NCBI GenBank assembly: GCA_905215385.1 | Contig: CAJMPY010000010.1 | Location: forward strand, 21,262 to 85,261 | Length of the DNA stretch: 64,000 nt | Source: an uncultured bacterium | GTDB lineage: Bacteria; Actinomycetota; Coriobacteriia; Coriobacteriales; Coriobacteriaceae | Reading direction: 5' to 3' | Shown here: one piece after another, positions 8,608-16,986 of the stretch | Numbering within the stretch: position 1 is the first letter of the stretch | How the letters are laid out: the number at the start of each line of letters is the position of its first letter | Position numbers and translations under genes: made by a program | Notes under the pieces: model-generated | Databases searched by the model: none | What the model saw: the letters and a program-made list of their open reading frames with translations, nothing else | What the model was told of the DNA's origin: nothing

Positions 8608-9365
8608 AGCGAGACCGCCTTCATCAAGCGCCTGTAATACTCTTTTAGGGATGGCGCCTCATCCCTTATGACGTCCATCGATTCCTTTTTTAGCAGTTCA
8701 CCGTCATGAAGAAACAGGCAGCTTGTTGCAACCGATGCCAGCTCATCCAAGTCGTGGCTAGAGATAAGCATGGTTTTGCCCTGCTCCCGATTCAATCGAC
8801 CGATAAGGGCCCATATACTCTCGATGCCCAACGGATCCAATCCATTTGCCGGCTCATCGAAAATTAGTACGTCGGTGTCGCCCAATAAAGCCGTAGCTAT
8901 ATCCAGTCGCCGTTTCATTCCCAGAGAAAAACTGCTCACGCTCTTTTTCTCATCGACGTCCAGCCCGACTAGGCCCAAGACGCGAGGAACCTCACGTTTC
9001 TCATCGAGTCCCCATTCCGCACATCGGATCCGAAGATTCTCAGCCGCACTGAGGGATTGGTATGCTCCGCAGGAATCTGGCACATAGCCGACACGCGTCC
9101 GCATCAAGCTCAGCTCTTTTTTCGACTTGCCTCCAAAGAGCTCCACGCTCCCCGACGATGGCTCACAGAGGCCCAGCACTATTTTAATAAGCGTGCTTTT
9201 GCCCGCCCCGTTTGCACCAACAAGGGCGCAAAGCTCAGACTGATCCACCTCGAAGGAAACGTCATGCAAAACGCGGCGCCTCCCATAGCGCTTTGACACC
9301 CTTGATAGCCTTATCGTCGATGCGTTCATTGGCCTCCCGTTCCGCTTGATAGCAAAACCGCTCAT
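8604..9365 (-). CDS. ABC transporter ATP-binding protein, BcrA/LanF-like
   Basis: A 253-residue ATPase. Walker A GANGAGKST, signature FSLGMKRRLDIATALL, Walker B VLIFDEPANGLDPLGI and switch ISSHDLDEL are present. The SLGMKRRL signature and NGLDPxGI box are characteristic of the bacitracin-resistance/lantibiotic-immunity group. The Q-loop glutamine is replaced: the sequence reads VGYVPDSCGAY, with Asp where most ABC proteins have Gln and LanF proteins typically have Glu. Two starts are plausible: ATG at 9365 (Shine-Dalgarno AAGGAACG) or ATG at 9329 (GGGAGG). No lanthipeptide precursor or synthetase gene is nearby, so a stand-alone immunity or peptide-resistance pump is the likely role. Confidence 0.78.
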   Translation of the reverse strand: MSGFAIKRNGRPMNASTIRLSRVSKRYGRRRVLHDVSFEVDQSELCALVGANGAGKSTLIKIVLGLCEPSSGSVELFGGKSKKELSLMRTRVGYVPDSCGAYQSLSAAENLRIRCAEWGLDEKREVPRVLGLVGLDVDEKKSVSSFSLGMKRRLDIATALLGDTDVLIFDEPANGLDPLGIESIWALIGRLNREQGKTMLISSHDLDELASVATSCLFLHDGELLKKESMDVIRDEAPSLKEYYRRLMKAVSL

Positions 9366-9440
9366 ATCGTTCCTTCTTTACTTTATCGTTTTCCATAGTT
9401 GTTATTGTTTTTCGATAACTCATATTTGCCAAGATAATCT

Positions 9441-9471
9441 AAAAGAAAGAACCCGTGTTAGACACGGGTCC
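9441..9471 (-). terminator. Terminator of the XRE/DUF2975 unit
   Basis: On the minus strand ACCCGTGT..ACACGGGT forms a tight hairpin followed by TCTTTCTTTT, directly downstream of the small XRE gene. Confidence 0.75.
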
Positions 9472-9509
9472 CTTCACGCTGATATTTCGTTTTAGTTGTT
9501 CGCCTTAAG

Positions 9510-9839
9510 CTACTCGTCGCTCAAATCGACAGCAAAGACTGATGTCGGAAGCGACGCCTCATTGCCTCCGCCGTCCCGCATCTGCCTCACAACGTTTTTT
9601 GCACGCTCAACAATAAGCTCCTCAAGCTCTTTCTCACTCACGCGCTGAATAATATCTCCCGGTTGACAATCAAGCTCATCACAGATATCGAGGAGCGTCT
9701 TTAGGCGAATAGCTTTTATCTTTCCGTTTCTAAGCTTTGAAATATTAGCCGGAGTATGCCCCGTCGCCCGAATCAGATCAGCACTGGTCTTTCCGGTCTT
9801 AAGCAGCTGCGTCTCAAGCTCGATGATGAGATAGCTCAT
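9510..9839 (-). CDS. Small XRE-family DNA-binding protein (YozG-like)
   Basis: A 109-residue protein whose first 65 residues form a Cro/C1-type helix-turn-helix: LIIELETQLLKTGKTSADLIRATGHTPANISKLRNGKIKAIRLKTLLDICDELDCQPGDII. The tail (EKELEELIVERAKNVVRQM) is helical and charged and ends with an acidic stretch. It sits 8 bp downstream of a DUF2975-like membrane gene. This pairing is common in Firmicutes and Actinobacteria, where the XRE partner is thought to control the unit. A perfect AGGAGG precedes the ATG. Confidence 0.8.
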   Translation of the reverse strand: MSYLIIELETQLLKTGKTSADLIRATGHTPANISKLRNGKIKAIRLKTLLDICDELDCQPGDIIQRVSEKELEELIVERAKNVVRQMRDGGGNEASLPTSVFAVDLSDE

Positions 9840-9847
9840 GTTTCCTC

Positions 9848-10408
9848 CTACACAAGCTCGTCAGACTGCTCTTGGAGCAGCGAGGCATAACTCCAGATCG
9901 CCGAGATAAATAAACAGACAACTGCGCCGATAAACGACCCCGCATCAAAGGTAGCGCCTTGGCAAATCTCAATAACGAAGGAATGAGGCACGATGTAAAG
10001 CTCCAGTCCGCCAATGGTGAGATTGACCGATCCATAGGCACCAACAAGCGAAACCGCGGCGTTAACAGCAAAGGCAAGCGCGAGAACACGGATAAGCCGC
10101 ACATGCGTCTTGGTAAAGGGCGAGACGCCTCGCGAGATGTTACGGCTGATCCCGCACAGAACGACAAGCGAAATACCCATAACAAGCGCCATGCACAGTC
10201 CGCTTGGGATAACGATGCACCCGCCATCGAGAAGCGTCACGACACCGAAAGAATCGACAGAAGCAACGTTTGCAACCGCATACCAGATCACGTAAACAAC
10301 CAACGCGGCAAAAGCGACGAGCATCCCTGCAAAAACGGCTGCCATGCAAAAACCGAGCTTCCTGATATTTTCGCCCGCCTTGGCCATACGCTGAACGCTG
10401 TTGGACAT
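9848..10408 (-). CDS. DUF2975-like membrane protein
   Basis: A 186-residue protein with four predicted helices: MAAVFAGMLVAFAALVVYVIWYAV, GLCMALVMGISLVVLCGISRNI, LIRVLALAFAVNAAVSLVGAY and FIGAVVCLFISAIWSYASLL. The ISRNISRGVSPFTKTHVRLIRVLA segment between helices 2 and 3 matches the 'xxGxPFxxxxxxxLR' region of DUF2975 proteins. The ATG at 10408 has a good Shine-Dalgarno (GAGGGTGAG); longer readings add an unlikely Cys/Arg-rich tail. Function is unknown. The association with an XRE gene suggests a membrane sensor or antagonist of the regulator. Confidence 0.72.
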   Translation of the reverse strand: MSNSVQRMAKAGENIRKLGFCMAAVFAGMLVAFAALVVYVIWYAVANVASVDSFGVVTLLDGGCIVIPSGLCMALVMGISLVVLCGISRNISRGVSPFTKTHVRLIRVLALAFAVNAAVSLVGAYGSVNLTIGGLELYIVPHSFVIEICQGATFDAGSFIGAVVCLFISAIWSYASLLQEQSDELV

Positions 10409-10522
10409 ACACTCACCCTCATCGACTCTATCGTTATTCGAACGGTTTATCGAACAACGATATGGATTGCATGCGGAAAGCCCCGACAGTGTGCATAGGC
10501 AATTCACTAATCAGAAGAGGTG

Positions 10523-10614
10523 AGCGTGGATTTTTGGACACGTATCGAACGAGCGTGGATAATCTCCCACTTTGAGGCCGCCACCGGGCCTAAAACGGGA
10601 GATTATCCACGCTC
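10523..10614. repeat. ~95-bp hairpin repeat, copy A
   Basis: A lead motif (GAGCGTGGATTTTTGGACAC, 10523-10542) is followed nine bases later by a hairpin whose arms are 10551-10568 and 10597-10614 (GAGCGTGGATAATCTCCC and its reverse complement, 18 bp perfect). A second copy in the opposite orientation is at 58874-58967. Confidence 0.85.
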
Positions 10615-10638
10615 ATAGTCATCAAGGCTCACAGCCTC

Positions 10639-10995
10639 TTACTCGGCCGCCTCGCGCAGAGCCGACATCGTAGCCGCATATTGCTGCTGCAACGCATGCA
10701 TCCCCTCGCGGGCGCCGTCAACGGCATCAGCGCCGCGCAGCGCTTCGGTTACCACGACCGCCGGCTCGTACAGATTATCGAATCCCAGGTTCTGGCTCAC
10801 GCCCTTGAGCGTGTGCGCTGCCATAAACGCACTCTCGGCGTCTCCTGCCGCCATGGCAGCCTCCAGCTTGTCCATGCTCTCGTCATCCAAAAACTTGAGG
10901 GCAAAGCGGGCAAGCATTTCCCCGCCCATCAGCCGAGCGCACGCGTCGTCATAATTAGCGCCGATCTTCTCATACGCCTCACGCATGGAAATCAT
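10639..10995 (-). CDS. Histidine phosphotransfer (HPt) protein
   Basis: A 118-residue all-alpha protein with the HPt motif FMAAHTLKGVSQNLGF; His61 is the predicted phosphorylated residue. HPt proteins relay phosphate between a hybrid histidine kinase and a response-regulator receiver. It lies 24 bp downstream of a gene with a receiver domain on the same strand, which makes that receiver its likely partner. No histidine kinase is in the window. The Shine-Dalgarno AAGGAG is 10 bases before the ATG. Confidence 0.85.
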   Translation of the reverse strand: MISMREAYEKIGANYDDACARLMGGEMLARFALKFLDDESMDKLEAAMAAGDAESAFMAAHTLKGVSQNLGFDNLYEPAVVVTEALRGADAVDGAREGMHALQQQYAATMSALREAAE

Positions 10996-11019
10996 GGATT
11001 AAAAACTCCTTTGGTCAAA

Positions 11020-12900
11020 CTAAATCGTGGGAAACGCGACGACGTCGGCGGGGCGTGCCAACGTCTCGGCAATTTGGTCTTGCACCTCGAGCAGGCAATC
11101 GAGCAGCAGCGGGTTAAAGGTGCCGCACTTACCGTCCAGGATCATCTGGATCGCCTCCTCGTGCGGGATAGCGTCCTTGTACACGCGCACGCTCGTCAGT
11201 GCATCGTACACGTCAGCCACCGAAACCACCTGCGCGGCGATGGGAATTTCGTCGCCCTTAAGGCCATCGGGATAACCCTTGCCGTCCCAGCGCTCGTGAT
11301 GCCAACGCGCAATCTGGTACGCATATTCCATAAGCGCATTGCCGGCGTGATGGCTGCCCAGCTCGAGCAGCATGTTGGCGCCAATCGTGGTATGCGTCTT
11401 CATAATCTCGAATTCCTCGGGCGTGAGGCGCCCGGGCTTGTTGAGGATCGCATCGTCAATCGACATCTTGCCGATATCGTGCAGCGCCGAAGCCAGGGCG
11501 ATCGTGGAGCGTTCCTCATTGTCGAGGGAGATCGTGCCGCTACGCTGGACCAGATAGCCAAGCAGCAGCTCGGTCAGCTTTTCGATGTTCGTAACGTGCC
11601 TACCGCTCTCGCCGTTGCGAAGCTCCATGACGCCGGCCATGATGTCGATGAGCATGCGACTGTTCTTGACGCGCTCGTTGTACTGTTGGGACAGCAGGTT
11701 CGTCAGGCGGCGCTGTTTGGCGTACAGGCGGATGGTGTTGCTTACGCGGCGGCGCACGACACGGGAGTCAAACGGGCGGTTGATATAGTCCGAGGCGCCC
11801 AGCTCGTACGCGCGCAGAACCGCATCATCGGAATCTTCGCTCGAAATCATGATGACAGGCAGATTATCGATACCCGATCGGCGCGACAGATCGGCCAGCA
11901 CCTCAAAGCCGCTTATGCCCGGCATCACAATGTCCAGCAGCACGAGCGACAACTCATCGCCATAGCGGTCGACCATGTCGAGCGCCGCACGACCGTTATC
12001 GGCCTCGAGGATGCAATGCTCGTCCTTGAGCATCTCGCTGAGAATGGCTCGGTTCATCTCGGAGTCATCGGCGATAAGCACCAAAGGCTTTTCGCTTTGG
12101 AAGGCCTCGATGGAATCGGCATCGGTCACGACCGTACCGGCTTTTGCCTTAGCGCGGCTCAGTAACTGAGCAGCGCGGCCAACGCCCTCATCGACCGTCT
12201 CGCCATGAATGCGAACGCCACCAACACATGCCGTCAAGCTCACGTACTCATGGCCCGGAATAATCGTGGAATGAACGGCATCGGACACCTGATGCAGGCG
12301 ACGGGTGAAGTCATCGGAGGGAATATTGGGCATGACAACCACAAACTTGTCGCAGCCATAGCGCACAAGCTCGTCAGTCGAACGGATTCCGCTGCGTATG
12401 GCTGTCGCCACAGCACCGAGCGCAAGGTCGCCGGCATGACGGCCACACGTATCGTTGAAGACCCTAAAATCATCAAGGTCGATCACCGCAACGCCGGCAT
12501 TCACGCGGGTGCTACGGAGCTTTTCCTCGTAATATCGGCGATTGCGCACATTCGTCAGCACGTCGGTGTAGACAAGGTCCTCTTCTGCGGCCTCTTGCTC
12601 ATCGATCGGACGCACCATCAGCAAGACGTGAGGCTCGCCCTCGACCTTCAAAGGGCGTAGACGGGCGCGGTACTCAGTGCCATCATTGAGCAGTTGCTCC
12701 GACACCTCATCGGAGTCTGCCAAAGCCTCAAGACTTGACTGACGCAGACAAGGACACCGATCACCGGCGAGCAGGCAGTTAGGCTCACTCTTAATCTGAT
12801 CGGCCGACAGCAAACGCACCACGGGGTAGGTCTTCGCGACACGGGCGACCTCGGCGGCAGCCTCCTCGTCGGTTAGATTGACCTCGTGATTATTGAGCAT
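11020..12900 (-). CDS. GGDEF (degenerate) - receiver - HD-GYP signalling protein
   Basis: A 626-residue protein with, in order: an N-terminal region (1-105) with clustered cysteines C42, C49 and C51; a GGDEF domain (about 110-265); a receiver domain (about 271-395) with DD at 278-279 and phosphoacceptor Asp323 (LLDIVMPG); and an HD-GYP domain (about 430-610) with HD in ALHDIGK and GYP in HHERWDGKGYPDG. The GGDEF signature reads RYGCDKF, so cyclase activity is doubtful. The HD-GYP core looks complete and could hydrolyse cyclic di-GMP. Phosphate from the downstream HPt protein probably controls it through the receiver. The ATG at 12900 follows a Shine-Dalgarno-like GAAAGGG; the upstream extension looks non-coding. 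Confidence 0.87.
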   Translation of the reverse strand: MLNNHEVNLTDEEAAAEVARVAKTYPVVRLLSADQIKSEPNCLLAGDRCPCLRQSSLEALADSDEVSEQLLNDGTEYRARLRPLKVEGEPHVLLMVRPIDEQEAAEEDLVYTDVLTNVRNRRYYEEKLRSTRVNAGVAVIDLDDFRVFNDTCGRHAGDLALGAVATAIRSGIRSTDELVRYGCDKFVVVMPNIPSDDFTRRLHQVSDAVHSTIIPGHEYVSLTACVGGVRIHGETVDEGVGRAAQLLSRAKAKAGTVVTDADSIEAFQSEKPLVLIADDSEMNRAILSEMLKDEHCILEADNGRAALDMVDRYGDELSLVLLDIVMPGISGFEVLADLSRRSGIDNLPVIMISSEDSDDAVLRAYELGASDYINRPFDSRVVRRRVSNTIRLYAKQRRLTNLLSQQYNERVKNSRMLIDIMAGVMELRNGESGRHVTNIEKLTELLLGYLVQRSGTISLDNEERSTIALASALHDIGKMSIDDAILNKPGRLTPEEFEIMKTHTTIGANMLLELGSHHAGNALMEYAYQIARWHHERWDGKGYPDGLKGDEIPIAAQVVSVADVYDALTSVRVYKDAIPHEEAIQMILDGKCGTFNPLLLDCLLEVQDQIAETLARPADVVAFPTI

Positions 12901-13111
12901 ATGGGGCCCTTTCGATAGTTTCGCATGGTAGCGGTGGGTTCCAAATGTTACAAGGGTAACACCTTGCCGATGCAGGTAAGCACGTGAATGCTGCCACATT
13001 CTTATGAGTTGGCAGACGGCGCGATTGAAGCCGCAGACGCGAGGTTTTGAGCACGTTTGTTAATACGGCCGAAACGTTTGCGGATGAAGCCTGCTTTGGC
13101 TATTGCGGATG

Positions 13112-13909
13112 CTAGAGCCCCAGGATGCCACGGACAGCCCGGGCAGCCGCTGCCGGGCGATCGCGCAGACCGTTATGCGCGCCCGGGATCGTCACGAGAG
13201 GGCAATCGAGATATTCGGCAGCCGCTCGCGTGCCAGCCTCGCGGGGCGTGCCAATCGAGAGCTCGCCTAGGAGCACGGCGGCCACCGTTTTCGACGCGCG
13301 AACGCTATCCCAATCGGGAACGCAGGTCATAGTAATCCCGTATTCGTTTGCCATGAAACTGCGGCCGTTGCGCAGGGCATGCTTGGCTTCTGCCTCGGTC
13401 GTTCCAGGAGCCTCGGGGTCCAAGTCGCCGAGGGCTCCCAAGAAAAGCCGGAGCGCCCTTGAAACCTTTCCAGCCGCAATCATATCGAGCAAAACCGGAG
13501 CTGCGCCCATGCCGACGCCTTCGGCCGACACAGCCGGCTCATGCAGAATCGCACGGGCGACGAGATGGGGTTCAGTGCGAAGAAGCTCCAGCGCCACCAA
13601 CGTACCGGCGCTGTGCGCAAGCACATTTGTCGGAGCGCCAACGTGTTCGATCACGGCCTGCAGGTCGGCGGCCTGAGCGGCAAGATCATAGCTGCCGTCT
13701 GCCGCTTCGCTGCTGCCACCGCAGCCGCGGCGGTCGTAGGCAATTACGCGGTAGTTGCGGCTGAGCTCACAAGCGATACCGTCAAAAAATGTGCCGTCGA
13801 CACAAGCGCCGTGCACGCACACCAAGGCAGGAGCATCAGGCGACACATCCGGGCCGACATATTCGCGACAGGCGATCGTGGTGCCCGCATTCTCGACCGT
13901 AAAATCCAT
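13112..13909 (-). CDS. Alpha/beta hydrolase
   Basis: A 265-residue alpha/beta-hydrolase fold protein. Seen: the oxyanion-hole region VCVHGACVDGTFF, YDRRGCGGS, the nucleophile elbow LAHSAGTLVALEL with Ser100, and the C-terminal catalytic His245 in IPGAHNGLRDRP. The acid is not assigned with certainty. Substrate is unknown; it resembles general esterase/lipase-like or haloperoxidase-like hydrolases. It is monocistronic, with a 210-bp gap to the signalling gene downstream and a divergent radical SAM gene upstream. Confidence 0.78.
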   Translation of the reverse strand: MDFTVENAGTTIACREYVGPDVSPDAPALVCVHGACVDGTFFDGIACELSRNYRVIAYDRRGCGGSSEAADGSYDLAAQAADLQAVIEHVGAPTNVLAHSAGTLVALELLRTEPHLVARAILHEPAVSAEGVGMGAAPVLLDMIAAGKVSRALRLFLGALGDLDPEAPGTTEAEAKHALRNGRSFMANEYGITMTCVPDWDSVRASKTVAAVLLGELSIGTPREAGTRAAAEYLDCPLVTIPGAHNGLRDRPAAAARAVRGILGL

Positions 13910-14128
13910 GTTGTGCCCCCGTCATCAATGCTCATCCAGTTGCACGTCAGTGAGGTTGGATAGACCCGCATTGCCTTACACCTTGTTAACAGATTAACTT
14001 TACCCGACCCGAGGCTTTTCATGGCACGGCATCATGAGCGACGTGAAAAAACGAAACTTGTAAAGCAAGAGCCCACACCTTGCTTTGGAGCCGATGCTAT
14101 GCTTAGGCACAATTGTCTTGAGGAGCAT

Positions 14129-14911
14129 ATGCCTATGTCTACGTTTTTGAATGCCAGCCCCATCTTTGGGCCCGTTCGCAGCCGTCGCCTTGGTCTCTCG
14201 CTCGGCGTCAACATGATGCCGGCCAGCGGCAAAATCTGCACGTTCGACTGCATCTACTGCGAGAACGGCCTCAACGCCGAGCGCCCCTGCCATGAGCCGT
14301 ATAACACGGCTGCCGTGGTACTCGAAGCGCTCGAGGCAAAGCTGCGCGAGATGGCAGCCGAGGGCGAGCTCCCCGATGTAATCACCTTCGCAGGCAACGG
14401 CGAGCCCACCGCCGCACCGGAGTTTCCACGGGCCATCGCCGGCGCCGTCGCACTGCGCGACGAGCTTGCCCCAAACTCCAAGATCGCCGTGCTCTCCAAC
14501 GGCACACGCGCCGACCGCCCCGAGGTGCACGACGCGCTCATGATGGTCGACGACAACATTCTTAAGCTCGATACCGTCGACCCGGCGTTTATCCAGCTGC
14601 TCGACCAGCCTGTTGGCCCCTACAACGTCGAACACCAGATCGAGACGTTCGCAAGCTTTGACGGTCACGTTATTATCCAGACGATCTTTTTGACCGGCGA
14701 GTATCAGGGCAAGCTCATCGACAATACCGGCGAGGAGTATGTTGCCCCCTGGCTCGCGGCGCTTGAGCGCATTCGTCCGCAGGAGGCGACCATCTACACG
14801 GTCGCGCGCGAGATACCAGTCGCCGGCCTTGCCAAAGCAGCGCCCGAGGTGCTCGACGCCATTGCCGCGCGCGTGCGCGCCCTCGGTATTCCCTGCCAGG
14901 TGAGCTACTAG
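14129..14911 (+). CDS. Radical SAM protein (COG0731-like)
   Basis: A 260-residue radical SAM enzyme. The [4Fe-4S] cluster motif is CTFDCIYCENG (CxxxCxxC), followed by TFAGNGEPTAAPEFP (the GGE-like SAM site), AVLSNGT and the TIFLTGEYQG strand. The opening IFGPVRSRRLGLSLGVN is typical of the COG0731 group related to wyosine-forming Fe-S oxidoreductases, but bacterial members have no settled function. GAGGAG lies 5 bp before ATG 14129 and 11 bp before ATG 14135; either could be the start. A longer upstream reading is unlikely. Confidence 0.8.
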   Translation: MPMSTFLNASPIFGPVRSRRLGLSLGVNMMPASGKICTFDCIYCENGLNAERPCHEPYNTAAVVLEALEAKLREMAAEGELPDVITFAGNGEPTAAPEFPRAIAGAVALRDELAPNSKIAVLSNGTRADRPEVHDALMMVDDNILKLDTVDPAFIQLLDQPVGPYNVEHQIETFASFDGHVIIQTIFLTGEYQGKLIDNTGEEYVAPWLAALERIRPQEATIYTVAREIPVAGLAKAAPEVLDAIAARVRALGIPCQVSY

Positions 14912-15003
14912 CGCGGCCGCCCGCCAGCAGCTAAATTAGCCCCATCCCAAATGAGCTGGTCTGCGGGTGGGCTATACTAGCTGCGGATGAAAGGAAGTTA
15001 GCC

Positions 15004-15891
15004 ATGTATGACAAAGGACCCGTGCCCGGCCGCAACGACGCTTGCTGGTGCGGCAGCGGCAAGAAATACAAGAAATGCCATAGCGCCTTTGATGAGCGCC
15101 TCGAGCGCTTGTGGGAAGAAGGCTGGGAGGTTCTGCCTCGCACGCTCTACAAGACTCCCGCCGATATCGAGGGCATCAAGCGCTCGGCAGCCATCAACGT
15201 GGGCGTGCTCGATTATGTGGGCGAGCATATCGCCGCAGGCATGACCACCAACCAGATCGACCAGATGATCTACGACTACACCGTCGAGCACGGTGGCACG
15301 CCGGCCGACCTCAACTACGAGGGCTACCCCAAGAGCGTGTGCACCTCGATCAATGATGTGGTCTGCCACGGCATTCCCTGCGATACGGACGTGCTGCACG
15401 AGGGCGACATCATCAACGTGGACTGTTCCACGATCCTAGACGGCTACTTTAGCGACTCGAGCCGCATGTTCTGCATCGGCGAGGTCTCGGCCGAGCGCCA
15501 GCGCCTAGTCGACGTGACCCGCGCCAGCGTGGAAGCGGGCCTGGCCGCCGTCAAGCCGTGGCTGCCGCTCTCTGTTATGGCCGAGGCCGTGCAAAAGACG
15601 GTCGAGGACGCCGGTTTTAGCGTGGTGTGCGAGTACGGCGGACACGGCATTGGCAAGGAGTTCCACGAGGACCCGTTTGTAGGCTTTACCACCGAGGCGC
15701 CCGATGTGGACACCATCATGGCTCCGGGCATGGTCTTTACCATCGAGCCCATGGTCAATGCCGGAGCGCCCGACATCAAGATTAGCAAGGGTGACGGTTG
15801 GTGCGTGCGCACCAAGGACGGCAGCGATTCGGCCCAGTGCGAGGTACAGCTCGTGGTGACCGAGGACGGCTACGAGCTGCTGAGCTGGTAG
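15004..15891 (+). CDS. map: Methionine aminopeptidase type I with N-terminal SEC-C zinc motif
   Basis: A 295-residue metallopeptidase that removes initiator Met from nascent proteins. Residues 9-26 (GRNDACWCGSGKKYKKCH) form a SEC-C zinc-binding motif, seen in a subset of bacterial MAPs and thought to help ribosome docking. The catalytic core contains TSINDVVCHGIP, the metal ligands in INVDCSTILDGYFSDSSRMF (two Asp), GHGIGKEFHEDP (His), FTIEPMV (Glu) and the final Glu in AQCEVQLVVTEDGYELLS. All five metal ligands appear present. The Shine-Dalgarno AAGGAAG precedes the ATG, and a strong terminator follows. Confidence 0.93.
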   Translation: MYDKGPVPGRNDACWCGSGKKYKKCHSAFDERLERLWEEGWEVLPRTLYKTPADIEGIKRSAAINVGVLDYVGEHIAAGMTTNQIDQMIYDYTVEHGGTPADLNYEGYPKSVCTSINDVVCHGIPCDTDVLHEGDIINVDCSTILDGYFSDSSRMFCIGEVSAERQRLVDVTRASVEAGLAAVKPWLPLSVMAEAVQKTVEDAGFSVVCEYGGHGIGKEFHEDPFVGFTTEAPDVDTIMAPGMVFTIEPMVNAGAPDIKISKGDGWCVRTKDGSDSAQCEVQLVVTEDGYELLSW

Positions 15892-15900
15892 CCGTGGATG

Positions 15901-15945
15901 CGCCGGATGCTGACGGGCACGCTCGTCTAGCATCCGGCGTTTTTG
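15901..15945 (+). terminator. Terminator of map
   Basis: CGCCGGATGCT and AGCATCCGGCG form a perfect 11-bp stem with an 17-nt loop, followed by TTTTTG. Confidence 0.85.
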
Positions 15946-15955
15946 TTTGAACGTT

Positions 15956-16002
15956 TTGCCTGATAAAACCCGCCAAAATAAACCTGTCCCTTTTTGGCGG
16001 GT
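15956..16002 (+). repeat. Dispersed CCTGTCCCTTTTTGG palindrome, copy 1
   Basis: Contains TGATAAAACCCGCC, AAAATAAACCTGTCCC and TTTTTGGCGGGT. The CCCGCCAAAA and TTTTGGCGGGT arms pair. Copy-specific arm changes (CCCGCC here, CCTGTC/CCTGCC elsewhere) are largely matched in both arms. It ends about 20 bp before the next gene's GTG start. Confidence 0.85.
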
Positions 16003-16021
16003 CAAGCGGAAAGGACTGCTT

Positions 16022-16957
16022 GTGAACATCTTGGTTTTGCTGCCCGTCAACGACCACCATCGCGCAATTCTTGAGTCGAGCGCTCCGGACGAGGACTTTA
16101 TCTACACGAGCGCCGACGCTATCACGCGCGAACAAGTCGCCAACGCTGACGTGATCTTGGGCAACATAGACCCTGCCCTGCTTACCGCATGCGAGCACCT
16201 CCAGCTGCTGCAACTACAGACCGCGGGCTATGACGATTACTTGGCCGCCGGCACCGTGCCAGCCGACGCCAAACTGTCTTGCTCGGTGGGCGCCTACGGC
16301 CAGGCCGTGAGCGAGCACATGTTTGCCATGGTCCTTTCCATGATGAAGCGTCTGCCTGGCTATCACGACTTGCAGCGCGAGCATCGCTGGGAGGATTTGG
16401 GGCCGGTCACTTCGCTCAAAAATGCCAATGTGCTCGTGCTGGGCGCGGGCGATATCGGCGGCCACTTCGCCACGCTCTGCCGCAGCATGGGTGCACACGT
16501 CCGCGGCATCAAGCGCCATCCGCTCGTCTACCCCATCGTGTTTGAGGACATGGACGGCATGGACGCCCTACCCGAGCGCCTGGCCGAGGCCGACATCGTC
16601 GCATCCTTTATGCCCAGCACGCCCGAGACCCGCGGTCTGGCGAACGCCGAGTTCTTCGCCGCGATGAAGCCGGGCGCCTTCTTTGCCAACGGCGGCCGCG
16701 GCGACCTTGTGGTTGCCGACGACTTAGTTGCGGCACTCGAGTCCGGGCACCTTGCCGGTGCCGCGGTCGACGTCATCGACCCCGAGCCGCTGCCCGCGAC
16801 AAGCCCGCTGTGGGATGTGCCCAACATGCTCATCACGCCGCACGTCTCCGGCTGGTTCCACCTGGCAGCCACGCTCAACAACGTCGTCGACATCGCCGCG
16901 GAGAATCTGCGTCACCTGCAGGCCGGCGAGACGCTACATTGTTGGATTGAGCACTAA
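16022..16957 (+). CDS. D-isomer-specific 2-hydroxyacid dehydrogenase
   Basis: A 311-residue NAD(P)-dependent dehydrogenase. The Rossmann motif is VLGAGDIGGHFA, and the catalytic triad of the family is visible as Arg in NGGRGDLV, Glu in DVIDPEPLP and His in ITPHVSGW. The N-terminal catalytic-domain region is LLQLQTAGYDDY. It resembles glyoxylate/hydroxypyruvate reductase-like or phosphoglycerate-dehydrogenase-like proteins without an ACT domain; the substrate is not determinable. GTG at 16022 is preferred: GGAAAGGA lies seven bases upstream and the protein then begins NILVLLPVNDHH. A terminator follows directly. Confidence 0.83.
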   Translation: MNILVLLPVNDHHRAILESSAPDEDFIYTSADAITREQVANADVILGNIDPALLTACEHLQLLQLQTAGYDDYLAAGTVPADAKLSCSVGAYGQAVSEHMFAMVLSMMKRLPGYHDLQREHRWEDLGPVTSLKNANVLVLGAGDIGGHFATLCRSMGAHVRGIKRHPLVYPIVFEDMDGMDALPERLAEADIVASFMPSTPETRGLANAEFFAAMKPGAFFANGGRGDLVVADDLVAALESGHLAGAAVDVIDPEPLPATSPLWDVPNMLITPHVSGWFHLAATLNNVVDIAAENLRHLQAGETLHCWIEH

Positions 16958-16959
16958 GA

Positions 16960-16986
16960 ATTACGCCGTTTTACAAACGGCGTAAT
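16960..16986 (+). terminator. Terminator-like hairpin after the hydroxyacid dehydrogenase gene
   Basis: ATTACGCCGTTT and AAACGGCGTAAT form a perfect stem with a 3-nt loop. There is no long T tract. A similar hairpin followed by the same GCCGACGCTGC string occurs at 55205. Confidence 0.65.

Noticed and set aside
10681..12165. 494-codon plus-strand frame opposite the HPt and GGDEF-REC-HD-GYP genes
   Set aside because: It crosses two real genes and their spacer on the other strand, and the sequence has no recognisable domain.
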